From Stenogyne calaminthoides (lineage: Eukaryota; Streptophyta; Magnoliopsida; Lamiales; Lamiaceae): a DNA stretch of 64,000 nucleotides. Where the stretch lies: NCBI GenBank assembly GCA_037126765.1, contig JBBCBC010000025.1:15618175-15682174 (forward strand), written 5' to 3'. The notes under the pieces are model-generated. The model searched no databases and was not told the origin of the DNA. It saw only the letters and a program-made list of their open reading frames with translations. Both the position numbers and the translations under genes were made by a program. Position 1 is the stretch's first letter. The number at the start of each line of letters is the position of its first letter. This document shows, in pieces, positions 22,713-33,308 of the stretch.

Positions 22713-24503
22713 CGAGCAGGACAAATCTTCTAGACACTAAAGATAGAAGATACGTGTCAAAACAAGTTGAGAAGTGTTGGCAACCAAAAAAGGAACGTGT
22801 CAATCCTTGAACAAGAGCTGGCAAAAAATCCGAACAGATGTCAAAAGAAGGAGTAAAAGCAAGAAGATCAGCACCAACTACTATGCTAGCACCAGCTTGG
22901 GATAGTTCTATAAATAGAGGCATATTGATAGCTGAAAAAAGCAGAGAAAAAACAGATGAAAAAGAAAAAAAAAAGGGTACTACGGTTATCAGAAGAAAGT
23001 TGGTTCAAGATGCCTCGGGCGAAGAATCCGGATCGATTCAAATTGTCATTCTCGCGAATCGAGCATCTGTCCTAGTACGAGTTTTATACCCCATATGACA
23101 CTTACGAGCACAGGTTGAAGCTTGTTGCGGACTCAAGATGCTCTACAGAGTCATGGTTGCCACTCCACGTTACTCACTGCTTACTCAGTAGTAAATCACT
23201 AGTCCCCTATGCATCCCCAAAATCTCCTCCGAAGGGGAGGGATGTCATGGTGTCCGCTCGAAGCAATATGGGATGTTGATGCTCGTGCATCTACCAAGGG
23301 GATGAGAATGGTGCGGTGAGGATTTTGCTCGCTTTTTGATATAGGCGGCGAGCATGCTCGCCACATGTTCATGTCCGGCAATGCTCGCATAATCACAATT
23401 TGTCGGGAGGACAAATGCTTATCTTCTTCTTTGAGCATGTTATTTAAAAAAAAGGGTAGAAAGGATGATGTGCCACATGCTTGTCAACATCAATTCCATG
23501 GACAAGGTGAGGCCCAATTAGGTGTCTACTCAAGACAAGGTTTAAATTCAAAACCATAGTGTGATGTCTATAGTTGTGTAATAGGCATAAATTTCTTCAA
23601 ATGTAAAAGTTGTAATAGAATACAACGTGTTGCAAAAAGTATTTTTGTTAAGCTAAGATTTTCTAGTTGAAGCCTATTTGAGGTCGCACCTTAAGTTTGA
23701 CGGCCCGAACAAAAACGAAACGAGCCCAAGTCTATGTTCACCGACGAACGAGTTCAGACTCGATTCCCCAACAAAAAAGCGAGTAATGGGTACGCAAATC
23801 ACAAAAGACGACTCGTGACAGACATACAGAAGAAAAAAATGGTGATGAGTCTTGGTCGCAGCTAAATAAGACGGCCCTAGTAAGAAGTGATCGCACCTAA
23901 ATAAGACGATCGCGAACCAAGAAAGGGGGGGTTGCATAAAGTTAACCCATCTGGTCGCACCTAAATAAGACGATCAACCGATTGCAATGTCAATAAGACA
24001 ATCAAAAATGAAAGAAGTCAGGAGCGGGCATAGGCAAACCCAATGTTCGAATTCATTCAGAAGAAAAGAGGCCTAAACTAGAAAGCAACAAAGCAAACAT
24101 CAAGCAACACAAGTATCAAACATTCATCAACAACAACATTCATCCTCAACGATCAGGTTAGAGGAAACTATTTGATATGAAAAATCAATCATTCAGTTTC
24201 AAGTTGTTCGAACAAGATAGAAGGAAGCAAAATTTACACAAGTATAGAAGAATCTGTTCGAGCAAAAAATGAAGAAGACAAAAATTACACAACATCTGTT
24301 CGGCAAAATAAAAACTACACTTAAGGAACAAATTCATAGTTGGGGGTGGACGGAAGTGAAATGTCGAACAAATCGTGCTCGGTCCCCTCAGCAACGGCTC
24401 CTCCAGCATGGTCAGGTCCAGTATGCTCGCCAGGAGGTACACTTTGCTCGGTCACAGGAGGTCCCCTTTGTTCGACCCGCACCTAATCGGACCCGGACTC
24501 AAC
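22713..24503. other. Non-coding spacer between pol and the antisense gene
   Basis: No convincing coding region on either strand. A TATA box followed by an A-rich stretch lies at 22907-22919 (tctataaatagag) and resembles the LTR promoter layout. At 23860-24000 the string cacctaaataagacgatc recurs, three imperfect copies plus shorter ones. TGCTCG and CGAACA words are dense. 24040-24180 contains caacaacaacattcatc-type simple sequence. Confidence 0.5.
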
Positions 24504-25425
24504 TCAGAGAGTTTGATCAGCAACATCAGCAATATTCACATCCGAGCCGTCTTCCTCATCCAGGATAGGATCATCAACCTCAATCCCTTCAGGAAGAATG
24601 GAGAAATCACACAGATCGTTCAAATCTGACATCGGAAGGTTGCGATCTGGGGGGTTGTCGATCAGGTATTGCTGGAAACTGGATATGAGCGGGGCAATTT
24701 GTTCGCCAGTAAGCGTGTGATGAGCAGACCGGATGGCATCAGCAAAGGCACATATGTACGAGAAGTTCGACATCGAATCAACATACTCTTCATTGTGCAG
24801 CCTTGAATTTTCGAGACCCAAACGAGTGTTGGTCTCTTCAGCAATGATGAGTTGTTGACCGAGCACATTCTTCTCACTTTCCATGGCCTCAACGTCAGTT
24901 CGAAGCCTACGAAGCTCGACATTCATTTCATTCTGAACTCTCCGTATGCTGACCACCTCCTCCTGAGAATGATTTAGCTCTTCCCTTGCCTGGCGAGCAA
25001 CTTCCTGAGCCTGGCGAGCATTCTCTTGAACCTGGCGAGCATCCTCCTGAGCCTGATGAGCATCTGCTTGTGCCGAGGAAATCTGTCCTTGAGCCAACCT
25101 CAGTTCATCCTGAGTCTTGCTCAGCTCGTTCGCCTTCTCTTCGAAACTTCTGATTAGAGCCAAGTAGTTGGCGTGAAGGTTGGCGCACTCAGCATACACT
25201 TTCTCAAGGATGACCAAAGATTGGCCCTGATATACCAGGCCAAGTCGCATATTTTCCAAGGGTGTTGGACCCGTAGTAGCCTCTTTCAGCTCAGTGGTCC
25301 ATGCTCGAACGGGGATCTGGCACGCCTTTTGAACATGCTCGGGAATGCAGGGAACCTTGCGAACACTTGGCGAGCAGTAGTAGTTTTTCAAATTAGGCAT
25401 CAAGGGCGCCAACCTGCTCAACCTA
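24504..25425 (-). CDS. Antisense gene of the Tat element, last exon (coiled coil)
   Basis: Minus-strand open frame of about 305 codons ending in a TGA at 24504-24506. An acceptor-like tgtatgtgtag precedes it near 25425. About residues 80-200 are a long coiled coil containing four 7-residue units of the AHQAQED/ARQVQEN type, encoded by 21-bp repeats at about 24995-25070. The C-terminus is acidic (DPILDEEDGSDVNIADV). It is the 3' exon of the gene that starts at 27316. Coiled coils suggest self-association; function is unknown. Confidence 0.65.
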
Positions 25426-25442
25426 CACATACACCCGAGCAA

Positions 25443-26033
25443 ATAAACATGACAAAGCGAACAAAATTAATGCAAAATAAAATAAAGCGAACAAAATGTA
25501 CTGTTCACCCGGGGATCCCATCCCAAAAATGATTTATCTTGAGGGACCCGAGCTCGGGGTTCAAAGTGGTCCAAGATCGGGTCCGGCGGGAGGTGGAAAG
25601 ATGTGCCAACCTCCATTTCAACTATCTGCTTGGCGACCGGACCGACCCGCTGTGGCCATTCCGATAAACCGGCGATAGGGAGTCTGGGTTACCCTAACGA
25701 CGCCGATTAACAAATCTGAGCCTGTTCGCTTGGCGTGCTCGTCTGAGCTTGTTCGCTTGGCCCCTGTTCGCTGGCTTCCGTCCTTGGTCTTTTGGCGACG
25801 GAGCCTGTTCGCTCGCCCCCTGCTCGGCCGAACGAGTAGTCCTTTTCGGTTGGCTCGATTCCCGGGGCGGACGCGATGCTTCGGCTTCGCCCGCTCACCT
25901 GCTAAAGCTTCTCTCCGATTTGCTGTTGAGCCTCCCTTTCGGCTTGAATTGAAAACGAGCTCCTGATGTCTTTTTCTTTGAGCCATCTCGGTATGTTCGG
26001 ATGTACTCATGGCAACAGTAACAACAGGGAAAG
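25443..26033 (-). CDS. Antisense gene of the Tat element, middle exon(s)
   Basis: The acceptor ttatag precedes 26033. Joining with the exon ending at 26121 keeps frame and gives AFPVVTVAMSTSEH. The product is rich in Arg/Lys and Ser, with KRPRTEAS in a neighbouring frame near 25790, so there may be one more frameshift. The 3' border of this exon is not clear; the region 25443-25680 may be intron. The GC-rich, TTCG/CTCG-rich stretch 25690-25900 is part of it. Confidence 0.45.
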
Positions 26034-26120
26034 CTATAAGCAAAATAATTCATTATGCAAGAAAGGGAAACAGCGAGCAAAAAGTACATAATTTATGCAA
26101 ATGTAAGAGGCAATCCTTAC

Positions 26121-26294
26121 CAGCAGGATTAACAGCTACAAGATAGTGAGGGGGCACGTACAAGCCTCCTTTCTTCCTCTGTTCGGCAGTATTCAGGGTC
26201 TTCACAGATCGTTCCGAGCGAGACTCAAGATCAATTTGCCAAACGCTGCTAAAATAGTCGTCGTTGGTCTCTTTGTCCGTCGCAGCTGGAATTC
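26121..26294 (-). CDS. Antisense gene of the Tat element, exon 2
   Basis: 174 nt open on the minus strand, bounded by tttcag on the 5' side and gtaagg on the 3' side. It encodes ETNDDYFSSVWQIDLES and later GGLYVPPHYLVAVNPA. Too short and not starting with Met, it is missed by simple ORF search; the consensus splice sites and the good phase with the next exon support it. The phase with exon 1 does not close cleanly, which fits the frameshift seen in exon 1 or an additional error. Confidence 0.6.
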
Positions 26295-26349
26295 CTGAAA
26301 TAAAGAGTAAGTTAAAATCAGTTCAAACTGAAGAACAAAAGACACAAAA

Positions 26350-27316
26350 ATACTTATTGCGATAAACCCCAAAATCAGTGGGGATGTCCAAACGAGCATC
26401 TGATTCGCTTCCAGAAGCCGGGCTCTTCCAATCGCCCCCAACGAACCAGAATTTCTCCTTCCAATCACTGATTTTGTTCGGCACATCCTCAATAATTTTG
26501 CACTTGGCATTTGCTTGCATAAATAGCCATCCATGTTCGCCCTTCGGAAGGGTCAAATGCACTAGACGAGCAAATGGGTTTAAGCTGCGTGATGGTGATA
26601 TTCCATTCCACGAGCAAACGGGTGATAGCCGGATGGAGTGGAAATCGAAGGCCGGCTTCCATTGTGTCCAAGTTCACAGCAACACAACCCTCAGGGGGCT
26701 GGTCTGCTCGCTCATCAGGACCCGGTGCCCAGAAAAAGACATATTTGGGGGTTTCATAATTTCTATACAGCTGAGCGAGCATATCTACATCAATTATGCT
26801 CGCAATCTTGCTGGCTGGGTACTCATTCTCAACCCTAACTCTATGAGGTTGTTCGGGCCAATCAAAATTATAACGAGCATTATACTCGTTATATGTTGGG
26901 CTATGAGGAACACCAACAGGGATATCAAGTTCAGTATTTTGCTCGCCGCCTATCCCTATGTTCGATTCAGTTACATTCACCGCCATCAAAATTTCCCCCC
27001 TCACGTTATCATCATCCCTATTCACATCAACATTATCTACAGCCCTAGACCTAATTTGAGATTGGGGCAAAGAATCCTCATCTGAATCATCCGAAAAATC
27101 GCTACGGGATAAGTCCCTATCCAATTCGTTTAGGGCTTCATCGGAATCGGAGGAAAGAACGGCAAACGGCTGCCGAACTTGCCAACGAAACCATGAACCC
27201 GAGACATCCGTCTCTGGCGCGTTAGCGTCGCCACGGGGGATTCTACCGATAGAGGGGGAAGAGGAACTATGGTGGTCCGATTCTATTGAAACAGAAGAGT
27301 TTGAACAAGAAGCCAT
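26350..27316 (-). CDS. Antisense gene of the Tat element, exon 1, Transposase_28-like domain, one frameshift
   Basis: Start Met at 27316 (MASCSNSSVSIES), 158 bp downstream of a TATA box on the same strand. A Ser/Asp-rich acidic N-terminus is followed by a domain with EAGLRFPLHPAITRLLVEW, then, after a single-base frameshift near 26583, NPFARLVHL, GWLFMQANAKCK and DWKEKFWFVGGDW. This order matches the putative gypsy-type transposon family (Transposase_28), known from antisense ORFs of plant Gypsy elements; the assignment is by eye. The reading then runs to a donor-like aagtatttt near 26350. Role unknown. An older in-frame Met at 27493 lies upstream of the TATA box and is not the start. Confidence 0.7.
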
Positions 27317-27469
27317 AATCGCAATGAGAGAGAGAATGCAATAAGTCCTGAATAAAATCCTTCGCCGGAATGATGAAGCCCTCGCCGGAATTTTCAGATG
27401 CAAAAAAGATTGAAGGCAGAGATGAGAGAAGAGGAAAAGAAAGAAAAGAGATTGAGGCGGCAAAAATGA

Positions 27470-27485
27470 GGTATTTATAGATACC
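27470..27485 (-). promoter_or_regulatory. TATA box of the antisense gene
   Basis: The minus strand reads TCTATAAATACCTC, 158 bp before the start codon at 27316 and only about 110 bp inside the 3' LTR. Position and match suggest a real promoter driving antisense transcription. Confidence 0.6.
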
Positions 27486-27573
27486 GGGTTCAATTTTGAA
27501 AATCCAGCACAGAATACGAAACGACGTCAACTATGGCCCAATCAGATTATAACAGCCGGGCCCCATGTTGAAT

Positions 27574-27592
27574 ACAAAGCGACCGGGGGTAT
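27574..27592 (+). promoter_or_regulatory. Polypurine tract of the Tat element
   Basis: Purine-rich gcgaccgggggtat directly before the 3' LTR start at 27593. Confidence 0.6.
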
Positions 27593-28636
27593 TGTTGTGT
27601 TCGATATAATTATCCAGCATTAATCGAACACGTAAGAGAGACACGTATAATATTTATTAAAATAATCATGCCCAATGGACAATTGTGCTCCCCGCTCGCC
27701 GACCAAACAAGTTGGTTCGACCAGCTCGCCACTTGTCAACCAAGCGAACATACTTGCCAATGAAGTAAGAATTATTCGCCAGCTTACCATTCACCAACTA
27801 AGGTGTTCAAACAGACTGACCGACCAAATAAGCATGTTCGCCACTCAGATCAGGAAAGAAGGAATCAAATAAGCCGAGTCAAGTCTGAGGACTCAGACAA
27901 CCTGAATGCTCAGATATCCTGAAGGGTCAGTATGCTCGACACTCAGATATCCTGAAGACTCAGACATCCTGAAGGATCAGTATGCTCGACACTCAGATAT
28001 CCTGAAGAACTCAGAACATGCTCGATGCTCAGACATCCTGAAGGGTCAGTATGCTCGATGATATTCCGACATAAAATTGATATGGTTTAATGGGACGAAC
28101 AAAGCGAACAGCCGAGCAAAAGATTGATTTGGACGATCAAAAGAGTGTCATATCAGACAAGCAAGTGCAAAGATCAACCGGGAATATGAAGTTGGAAACG
28201 TGACAACATTACATGAATTCTTGCATGGGAAGTCTCCAGCTCATGCTTGCAAAACCAACTCATGCTTGTCGAAGTACTATAAATAGAAGAAAAAACAACA
28301 AGATAGAGGTTTGTTCAGAAATTTCCCAGAGGGGTAAGGTTCACAAAAAATTCGAGAGTTCATCCATGCACACAAAAAGCTCTAGCACTCATATACCAGC
28401 TCTCCAAATCATCTTCAACCATAGCGATTCATCTTCATGAGATGTATCATATATTGTACGTGTAAAACTCGCAATACTACATCCTTGGCTTGGAACGCCC
28501 TCAGAGTAGTCATTTCTTGACGAACTGGGTCAACAAATTCTTCTTATTTACTGATATATTTTACACGCATATTTTTGTTTGTGAGTTGTTACCAAATTAG
28601 CCACATCATATTTCCCAAATAAAACGACTCGCAACA
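27593..28636 (+). repeat. 3' LTR of the Tat element
   Basis: 1044 bp, near-identical to 15551-16618 apart from minisatellite arrangement, a few indels and the altered patch in the other copy. TATA box ctataaatag at 28278-28287. Followed by the target duplication AATGA (28637-28641). Confidence 0.92.
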
Positions 28637-29799
28637 AATGATTTCCACAAAAACAATAATGAAACTTTAGCAAACGAAATCAAGAAGAAACAAGTATCCC
28701 AACTCACGGTTCATTCATCCCCCGGATTAACACGACGGTTTCAACCTCAACGTTTACTCTATTTGTTTTCAAGATTAATGCCCCTCGGGGATCAAAACGC
28801 TTCGATTTTCAGGTCCTATCCCTTAAGTATATTTAATTAAAAAGACGTCTCTTCAAGAAAACCTTTCTAACTAAGCAGTCTAGGTATGCCCATAGATTTA
28901 ACCCAGTAGAAGCATTACGAATTAGGATAGAGAGCAAACAAATTCCCGGCACGCTTAGCTCGACTGAAAAGAACTCACTTAATTAATTTACCCCAGTGAA
29001 CCCACTAGTTGTTACCAATTGTCACCACACATAATAATTACGGATTACGTGCTTAGAACTAACAGGCATATTTAAATAATTAACCTAGATGGCCAATCTA
29101 AACCAATTAATTTAAACACACAAGAAATTAAAACCGATAAATTAAACAATCCAAAAACAAATATCATAAACGTCTCGAATTAAAACATCAACATTAAACA
29201 CGGGTTCAGAAATTCCCGGAGTTGGAATAAAAAAAACTAACTAAATACGACTCTCAAAACCGCTGCCAAGCGATTCTGCTCCCAAAGCGTCTGTTCTGTA
29301 TGCTCTCCAAAAATTTCGTGTCCCCGTTTGTTTCTGCTGCCTCCAATATATATACCTTCTCCCGTGTGCAATGCCCCCAAGAAAGAATTAAATATTAGGT
29401 TTAGATAACCCACATTCATGGGCTTTATTATTGGCTCTTTTCTTTGCTGCACCGTGGCCTCCAAGTCTGCATTTCCTCAAATAGTAAAACAAATTATGGG
29501 CCTCAGTCATTGGCTGCGAACTTGTCTAACACCGAGTCCTCATTGTTTGGACTTTTTCTTTTAATCTTCTGAAATTGTTCCTGCACTGGGTCACTCAGTG
29601 TGGGCCACTGAAATTTTAATTTTAGCCCACACCAATTTGCAACAGTCACCTAGAAATACTTAAAACCACAAGAAACGATCAATTGCGAAATAATCAAAAC
29701 AAAATACACTTAAGTAATAATTCATGCCATTTTCATGCAACGAAGCTCAATAAATCGAACTTAAATATACTAAAAACACGCATGAATCACTACCTACCA

Positions 29800-30842
29800 A
29801 ATACCCCCACACTTAAATCTTTACTTGTCCTCAAGTAAACAACACAAAGAGAATAAGCAATGGAGAAGCTAAGAGATTCGCTCAGGTCCTCTCTACACAC
29901 CGAATGTGACACTATCGCAAAGTAGCAACTCACAAAGTCCCGGACTAAGATCAATGCAATTAGAAATTGTGAACTTTTGAAAGATTTCACTCAAGTTCCC
30001 AAAATCATTTACGATAGATCCTTAATTCCTTGACTCGTTGAGCCCCTTACCATACTTCGACTCCTCTATAATTTGTTTCATCTAAAATAGGCAACCCAAC
30101 AAACTCTGCATTCTAGTGTACTCCCTATCTCCTTATTTTTTTCTTATTTTTTTCTTTATAAGGTCTGCAGCACCACTCTACTTGTCGGGTTTTAGCTCTA
30201 ATTGTATCCGACTTTGAAACGTTCGAACCCCCGAAAGTAGGCAGCTGTCTCAGCACCTTTTTTTTTTCTTTTTTTTCTTTTTTTTAAACACAAGACCGTA
30301 ACTTCACTCCATCGTTAGGTTTTTAGCTCAATTTTTTTTTTCTGATCCCCTAAAAATGGGCAGCTGTACCGGCCATTTTTTTTCACAATTCTTCAACTAA
30401 AACACCTTTTTTCCAAACCACATTCAATTTTTTTTCCAACCTTAAGGGCGCACCATAAATGCATCATTTATCTAAGTGACCTAATTAGACTACTTTAATT
30501 ACAAGAGACCAAAGCACAACTTAGGATCATAACTCATCAATTCACCAATTTACTATCATAAACTCAAACGGACCCTTTCATGAAGCATTCATCACTCACA
30601 ACATTCACATGCATCAAACAAAGCAAATTTAACCAGAAACTCCACAATTTACCACAAAATAATAATATCACATCCTTTTAAAAAAAAATAACGCTCGACT
30701 CATCATTGCGACTTAACTTCTCCATGAAAAAGCAAAAATACACATCAATGTCTCTCCTGGTATCAGGGTTAAGAATTTTACTAACACTAAATTAAATAAC
30801 AACTCTAATATATTAAAAACATGCATAATTTACTACTTACCA
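29800..30842 (-). repeat. Second Athila-like internal region and remnant LTR
   Basis: A polypurine tract (minus AAGTGTGGGGGTATT) and an acttgtcctcaagt motif at 29800-29840 mark the 3' end of the internal region. 30050-30751 repeats 14253-14936. About 30767-30842 joins a piece of LTR start (ttttactaacactaaatt) directly to the LTR end (ctactt acca), so this LTR has lost most of its length. Confidence 0.6.
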
Positions 30843-31369
30843 ATAATAGCAAATGAAATTTGATGTCAATAAGATTGCCACTTAACATTAGCATTGTTGA
30901 ATCTCTATATTTGTGGCGCTTAACGGGGAGTGAAGGTTGACCTGCATCTGTGATAGATTTTATGTTACCAATATATATAGTTTAAACATTCTATAACTGA
31001 GGGCCAATTTCGGAGAATACTACTTCCATTTTTTATTGTTTGTCTCATTTTATCTGTTCACACAATTTAATGTTCTCATTTATTAGGGTACTCTTATTTT
31101 CTCATCCAAACCAAGGGGTGTTTGCAAACTCTATTCATTATTGAGAAGCACTTCTCAGAAGCTTTTAGTTGTGAGAGGGCAGTTTAAAAAATAAGTGTTT
31201 CTTCCCCTTCTACTAGAGTTTGCAATCACATCCTTAATAAGAAATTGATTAGTCTTTTTTTTTTAAAAGGGAAATTGATTTGTCTATTAGTGGTATTGCT
31301 TGAAAAAAAAGGGGTAAATTTGTATTGGGTGACAAATAAATAAGAATATCATTTTAAATAAAATGAGAC
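30843..31369. other. AT-rich intergenic DNA with a possible small MITE
   Basis: No coding region. 31115-31233 has imperfect inverted ends (ggggtgtttgcaaactct versus tagagtttgcaatcacatcc) and could be a 119-bp hAT-like MITE; a target duplication was not found. Confidence 0.35.
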
Positions 31370-31558
31370 TGTTGGGGTATCAAACAATATCCCACATCGG
31401 AATAATATGGGAGGATCATGGGGTTTATTGGGATGGACACAATCTTAATTGGAATGAGGCCCTTTGGGAGATGCCCAAAAACAAATCCGTGCGGGCTTGA
31501 CCCAAAGCGGACAATATCATACTAATGGGGGAATTTGGGTCCATCCAGGGTCACTACA
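31370..31558 (+). repeat. 5' LTR, 189 bp, of the gag-only element
   Basis: TGTTGGGGTATC...TCACTACA. Differs from the 3' LTR by a handful of substitutions. It is followed by TGGTATCAAGAGCC, a primer site with one extra A compared with the usual form. Confidence 0.9.
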
Positions 31559-31559
31559 G

Positions 31560-31880
31560 TGGTATCAAGAGCCGGGTTTTGCCGCCGTCGCAACACGCGT
31601 CACCGTGCCGCCTCTCTGTGTACGGCTTGCCATCGTTCGCGTCAGTTTGTGCCACCGCATGCTAGATCAGATCTGCTCGCTGTCGATTTACGCCGTCGCT
31701 GCTTCGCTGATCGTCGCCACCAAGTCTCAGATCCGAGCGTGCGCAGTTTTCGCTGTGAAGCCGCCAATGTATGAGCGTGTATCTGAGCATTGCAATTTTG
31801 GGACTCTTTTTCAACGTGATAGGTAAGGAAAGGTAAGCAGCAGGGGTTTTTCATCCTATTAATTACTTTTGTTGACTTTG
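31560..31880 (+). other. GC-rich 5' leader of the gag-only element
   Basis: Starts with the primer site and continues as a CG-rich stretch (about 31575-31770) rich in gccgtcgc-type words, then AT-rich sequence to the gag start at about 32228. No protein is recognised in it. Confidence 0.55.
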
Positions 31881-32227
31881 TTTTAAGATTTATCGAAACA
31901 GTGGTGATAACAGGTAAGGTTTATTTTATTCTCTATATTTCATTTGTTATTCTAATCCTTGGTGATTTGTTTGGATTTAGAATATAATTGTGGGAATAAT
32001 ATTATTACTTGTGGATCTGGAGTTATTAATAGGTGGCCTTCTTGGTGGGTATTTTTGGAATACTTACGATAGGATTCCGCACTGGTATAAAAGCTTATCC
32101 CTAATCTTTTATTGCTTTCTTAGTGTTAAGTTGGGATTGCTTGCTGTAGAGCATAGGTTTATTTGTTGAACCTGATATTCGTTGTTTATTTGCTTCCGCT
32201 TAATTATCTTTGTGTGTTTTAATTATG

Positions 32228-33078
32228 TTTGCTAATATGGCTTCGCATTTCTCTTTTGGCATGCAACCTTTTGATGGAAAAATTGATTTCAGTATGTGGA
32301 AACAAAAAATGAAGTGTTTTTTGATTCAACAACGTGTGTTTAAGGCTATTGATGAATCGTATGCTTCCACTGATACTGCTGATAAAAAGAAGGAAATCAA
32401 TGAACTTGCTTTATCTGCTATCACCTTGCATTTATCTGGACTGTGCTTAGAAAAGTAGGTGTTATGGACTCTACCAAGGAGTTATGGGACAAATTGGCAG
32501 AGCTATACACTGATACTTTGTTGCCTAGTAAACTCTTTCTGCTTGAAAAATTCTTTCGTTTTAAGCTTAATTTGAATCGTGATATCGAACATAATTTGGA
32601 TGTGTTTACTAAATTGATTCAGGATATTAAGTTGACTGGTGATAAGCATATTGATGAATATTCTCCTGTTGTTTTGTTGAATGTTATTTCTGACTCTTAT
32701 AATGATGTTAAATCTGCTATAAAATATGGTAGAGACTCTGTGACGCTTGATATTGTGGTAAATGGCCTTAAGAGTAAGGAATTAGATTTGAAACAAAACG
32801 GAAGTAAGAATCCTTCTAGTGAGGTTATGCATGTTAGAGGGAAGGGTGGTAAGAAGCATGATAGTTCTAATGATGAGAATGATGAATCTGGTAATAAGTC
32901 AAAACCTCGTGGTAGACATTGGATTAGGAAGTGCTATAATTGTGGTGATCCTAGTCATATGATTAGAGAATGCACTAAGCCTAGGAAGAACCAGGAGCCT
33001 AATAATGACCAACCAGAGAATCGTGCTAATGTGGCTACTACTTGCGAAGGTTATGAGGACTTAGGTGTTGTCCATTGA
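32228..33078 (+). pseudogene. gag: Copia gag with CCHC zinc knuckle, one frameshift
   Basis: Start probably at MASHFSFGMQPFDGKIDF (32237); another Met lies at 32210. The first frame ends at 32458; the second frame carries on from about 32443 (VGVMDSTKELWDKLAEL), so one base change near 32440 breaks the protein. The order is N-terminal gag fold (MWKQKMKCFLIQQRVFKAI), capsid helices, basic stretch, and zinc knuckle CYNCGDPSHMIREC, intact. The tail runs to a TGA at 33076-33078. It packages element RNA in virus-like particles. There is nothing of pol after it. Confidence 0.85.
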
Positions 33079-33084
33079 GTTTTT

Positions 33085-33265
33085 TGGTGCTCTTTTGTGC
33101 TCTCTGTGCTCTTTGTGCTTCTCTTGTGCTCTATGTGCTTCTCTGTGCTCTTGTGTGCTCTTTTGTGCATGCTTTTTTGGGTGTCTTGGTGTATGTTTCT
33201 ATATGTGTTTTTATTGCATGTGTCTTTGTGCTTGCTTTGTGTGCTTTTGTGGTTGCTCCAAGTAA
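33085..33265 (+). repeat. Low-complexity TGTGCTC/TGTGCTT repeat
   Basis: Directly after the gag stop, 6-9 bp words (tgtgctctt, tgtgcttct) repeat irregularly for about 180 bp. Open frames through it on both strands are low-complexity artefacts. Confidence 0.8.
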
Positions 33266-33308
33266 GGTAGAGCTTTTGTGTCTTTGTGTTTGTGTTCTTA
33301 CGTATGTG

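Larger units (their letters stand above)
15551..28636 (+). mobile_element. Tat-type Ty3/Gypsy retrotransposon, full length, 13.1 kb
   Basis: Two LTRs (15551-16618 and 27593-28636) are flanked by the same 5-bp duplication AATGA (15546-15550 and 28637-28641), so both ends are certain. gag, protease, RT, RNase H, a second RNase H and integrase follow in Gypsy order on the plus strand. 5 kb of extra sequence between pol and the 3' LTR carries an antisense multi-exon gene. The second RNase H and the antisense gene are known marks of the Tat clade. The sense proteins are broken by stops and frameshifts. The LTRs are very similar over most of their length, suggesting a fairly young insertion, except for one altered 45-bp patch. 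Confidence 0.93.
15353..29799 (-). repeat. Athila-like LTR split by the Tat element
   Basis: Termini are TGGTCACACT (15353) and CTACCTACCA (29799). About 1.36 kb remains after removing the Tat element and one target duplication. The right part (28642-29799) has no coding signal and holds sequence often seen in Gypsy LTRs. A polypurine tract (minus strand AAGTGTGGGGGTATT, 29800-29814) follows the right end. Confidence 0.6.
14253..30842 (-). mobile_element. Athila-like non-autonomous LTR element(s) in tandem, interrupted by a Tat element
   Basis: Left to right on the plus strand: internal region (14253-15352), an LTR (15353-15550, resuming at 28642 after the Tat insertion and ending at 29799), a second internal region (29800 to about 30760), and a heavily deleted LTR (about 30761-30842). 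The middle LTR has a primer site on its left and a polypurine tract on its right, so it serves both neighbours, as in tandem elements made by LTR recombination. The left internal copy (14253-14936) and right copy (30050-30751) are near-identical. No gag or pol was found; the intact unit would be only about 4 kb. The Athila affinity rests on the primer site and the acttgtcc/caagtaa motif next to the polypurine tract. Confidence 0.6.

Noticed and set aside
25443..25690. Separate gene in the GC-rich part of the Tat antisense region
   Set aside because: Frames are short and both borders look like exon or intron edges of the antisense gene.
26489..27493. Upstream Met at 27493 as start of the antisense gene
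   Set aside because: It precedes the TATA box at 27470-27485, so it cannot be in the transcript; the Met at 27316 fits.
29237..29464. 75-codon minus-strand ORF in the Athila-like LTR
   Set aside because: It lies within LTR sequence and matches no protein pattern.
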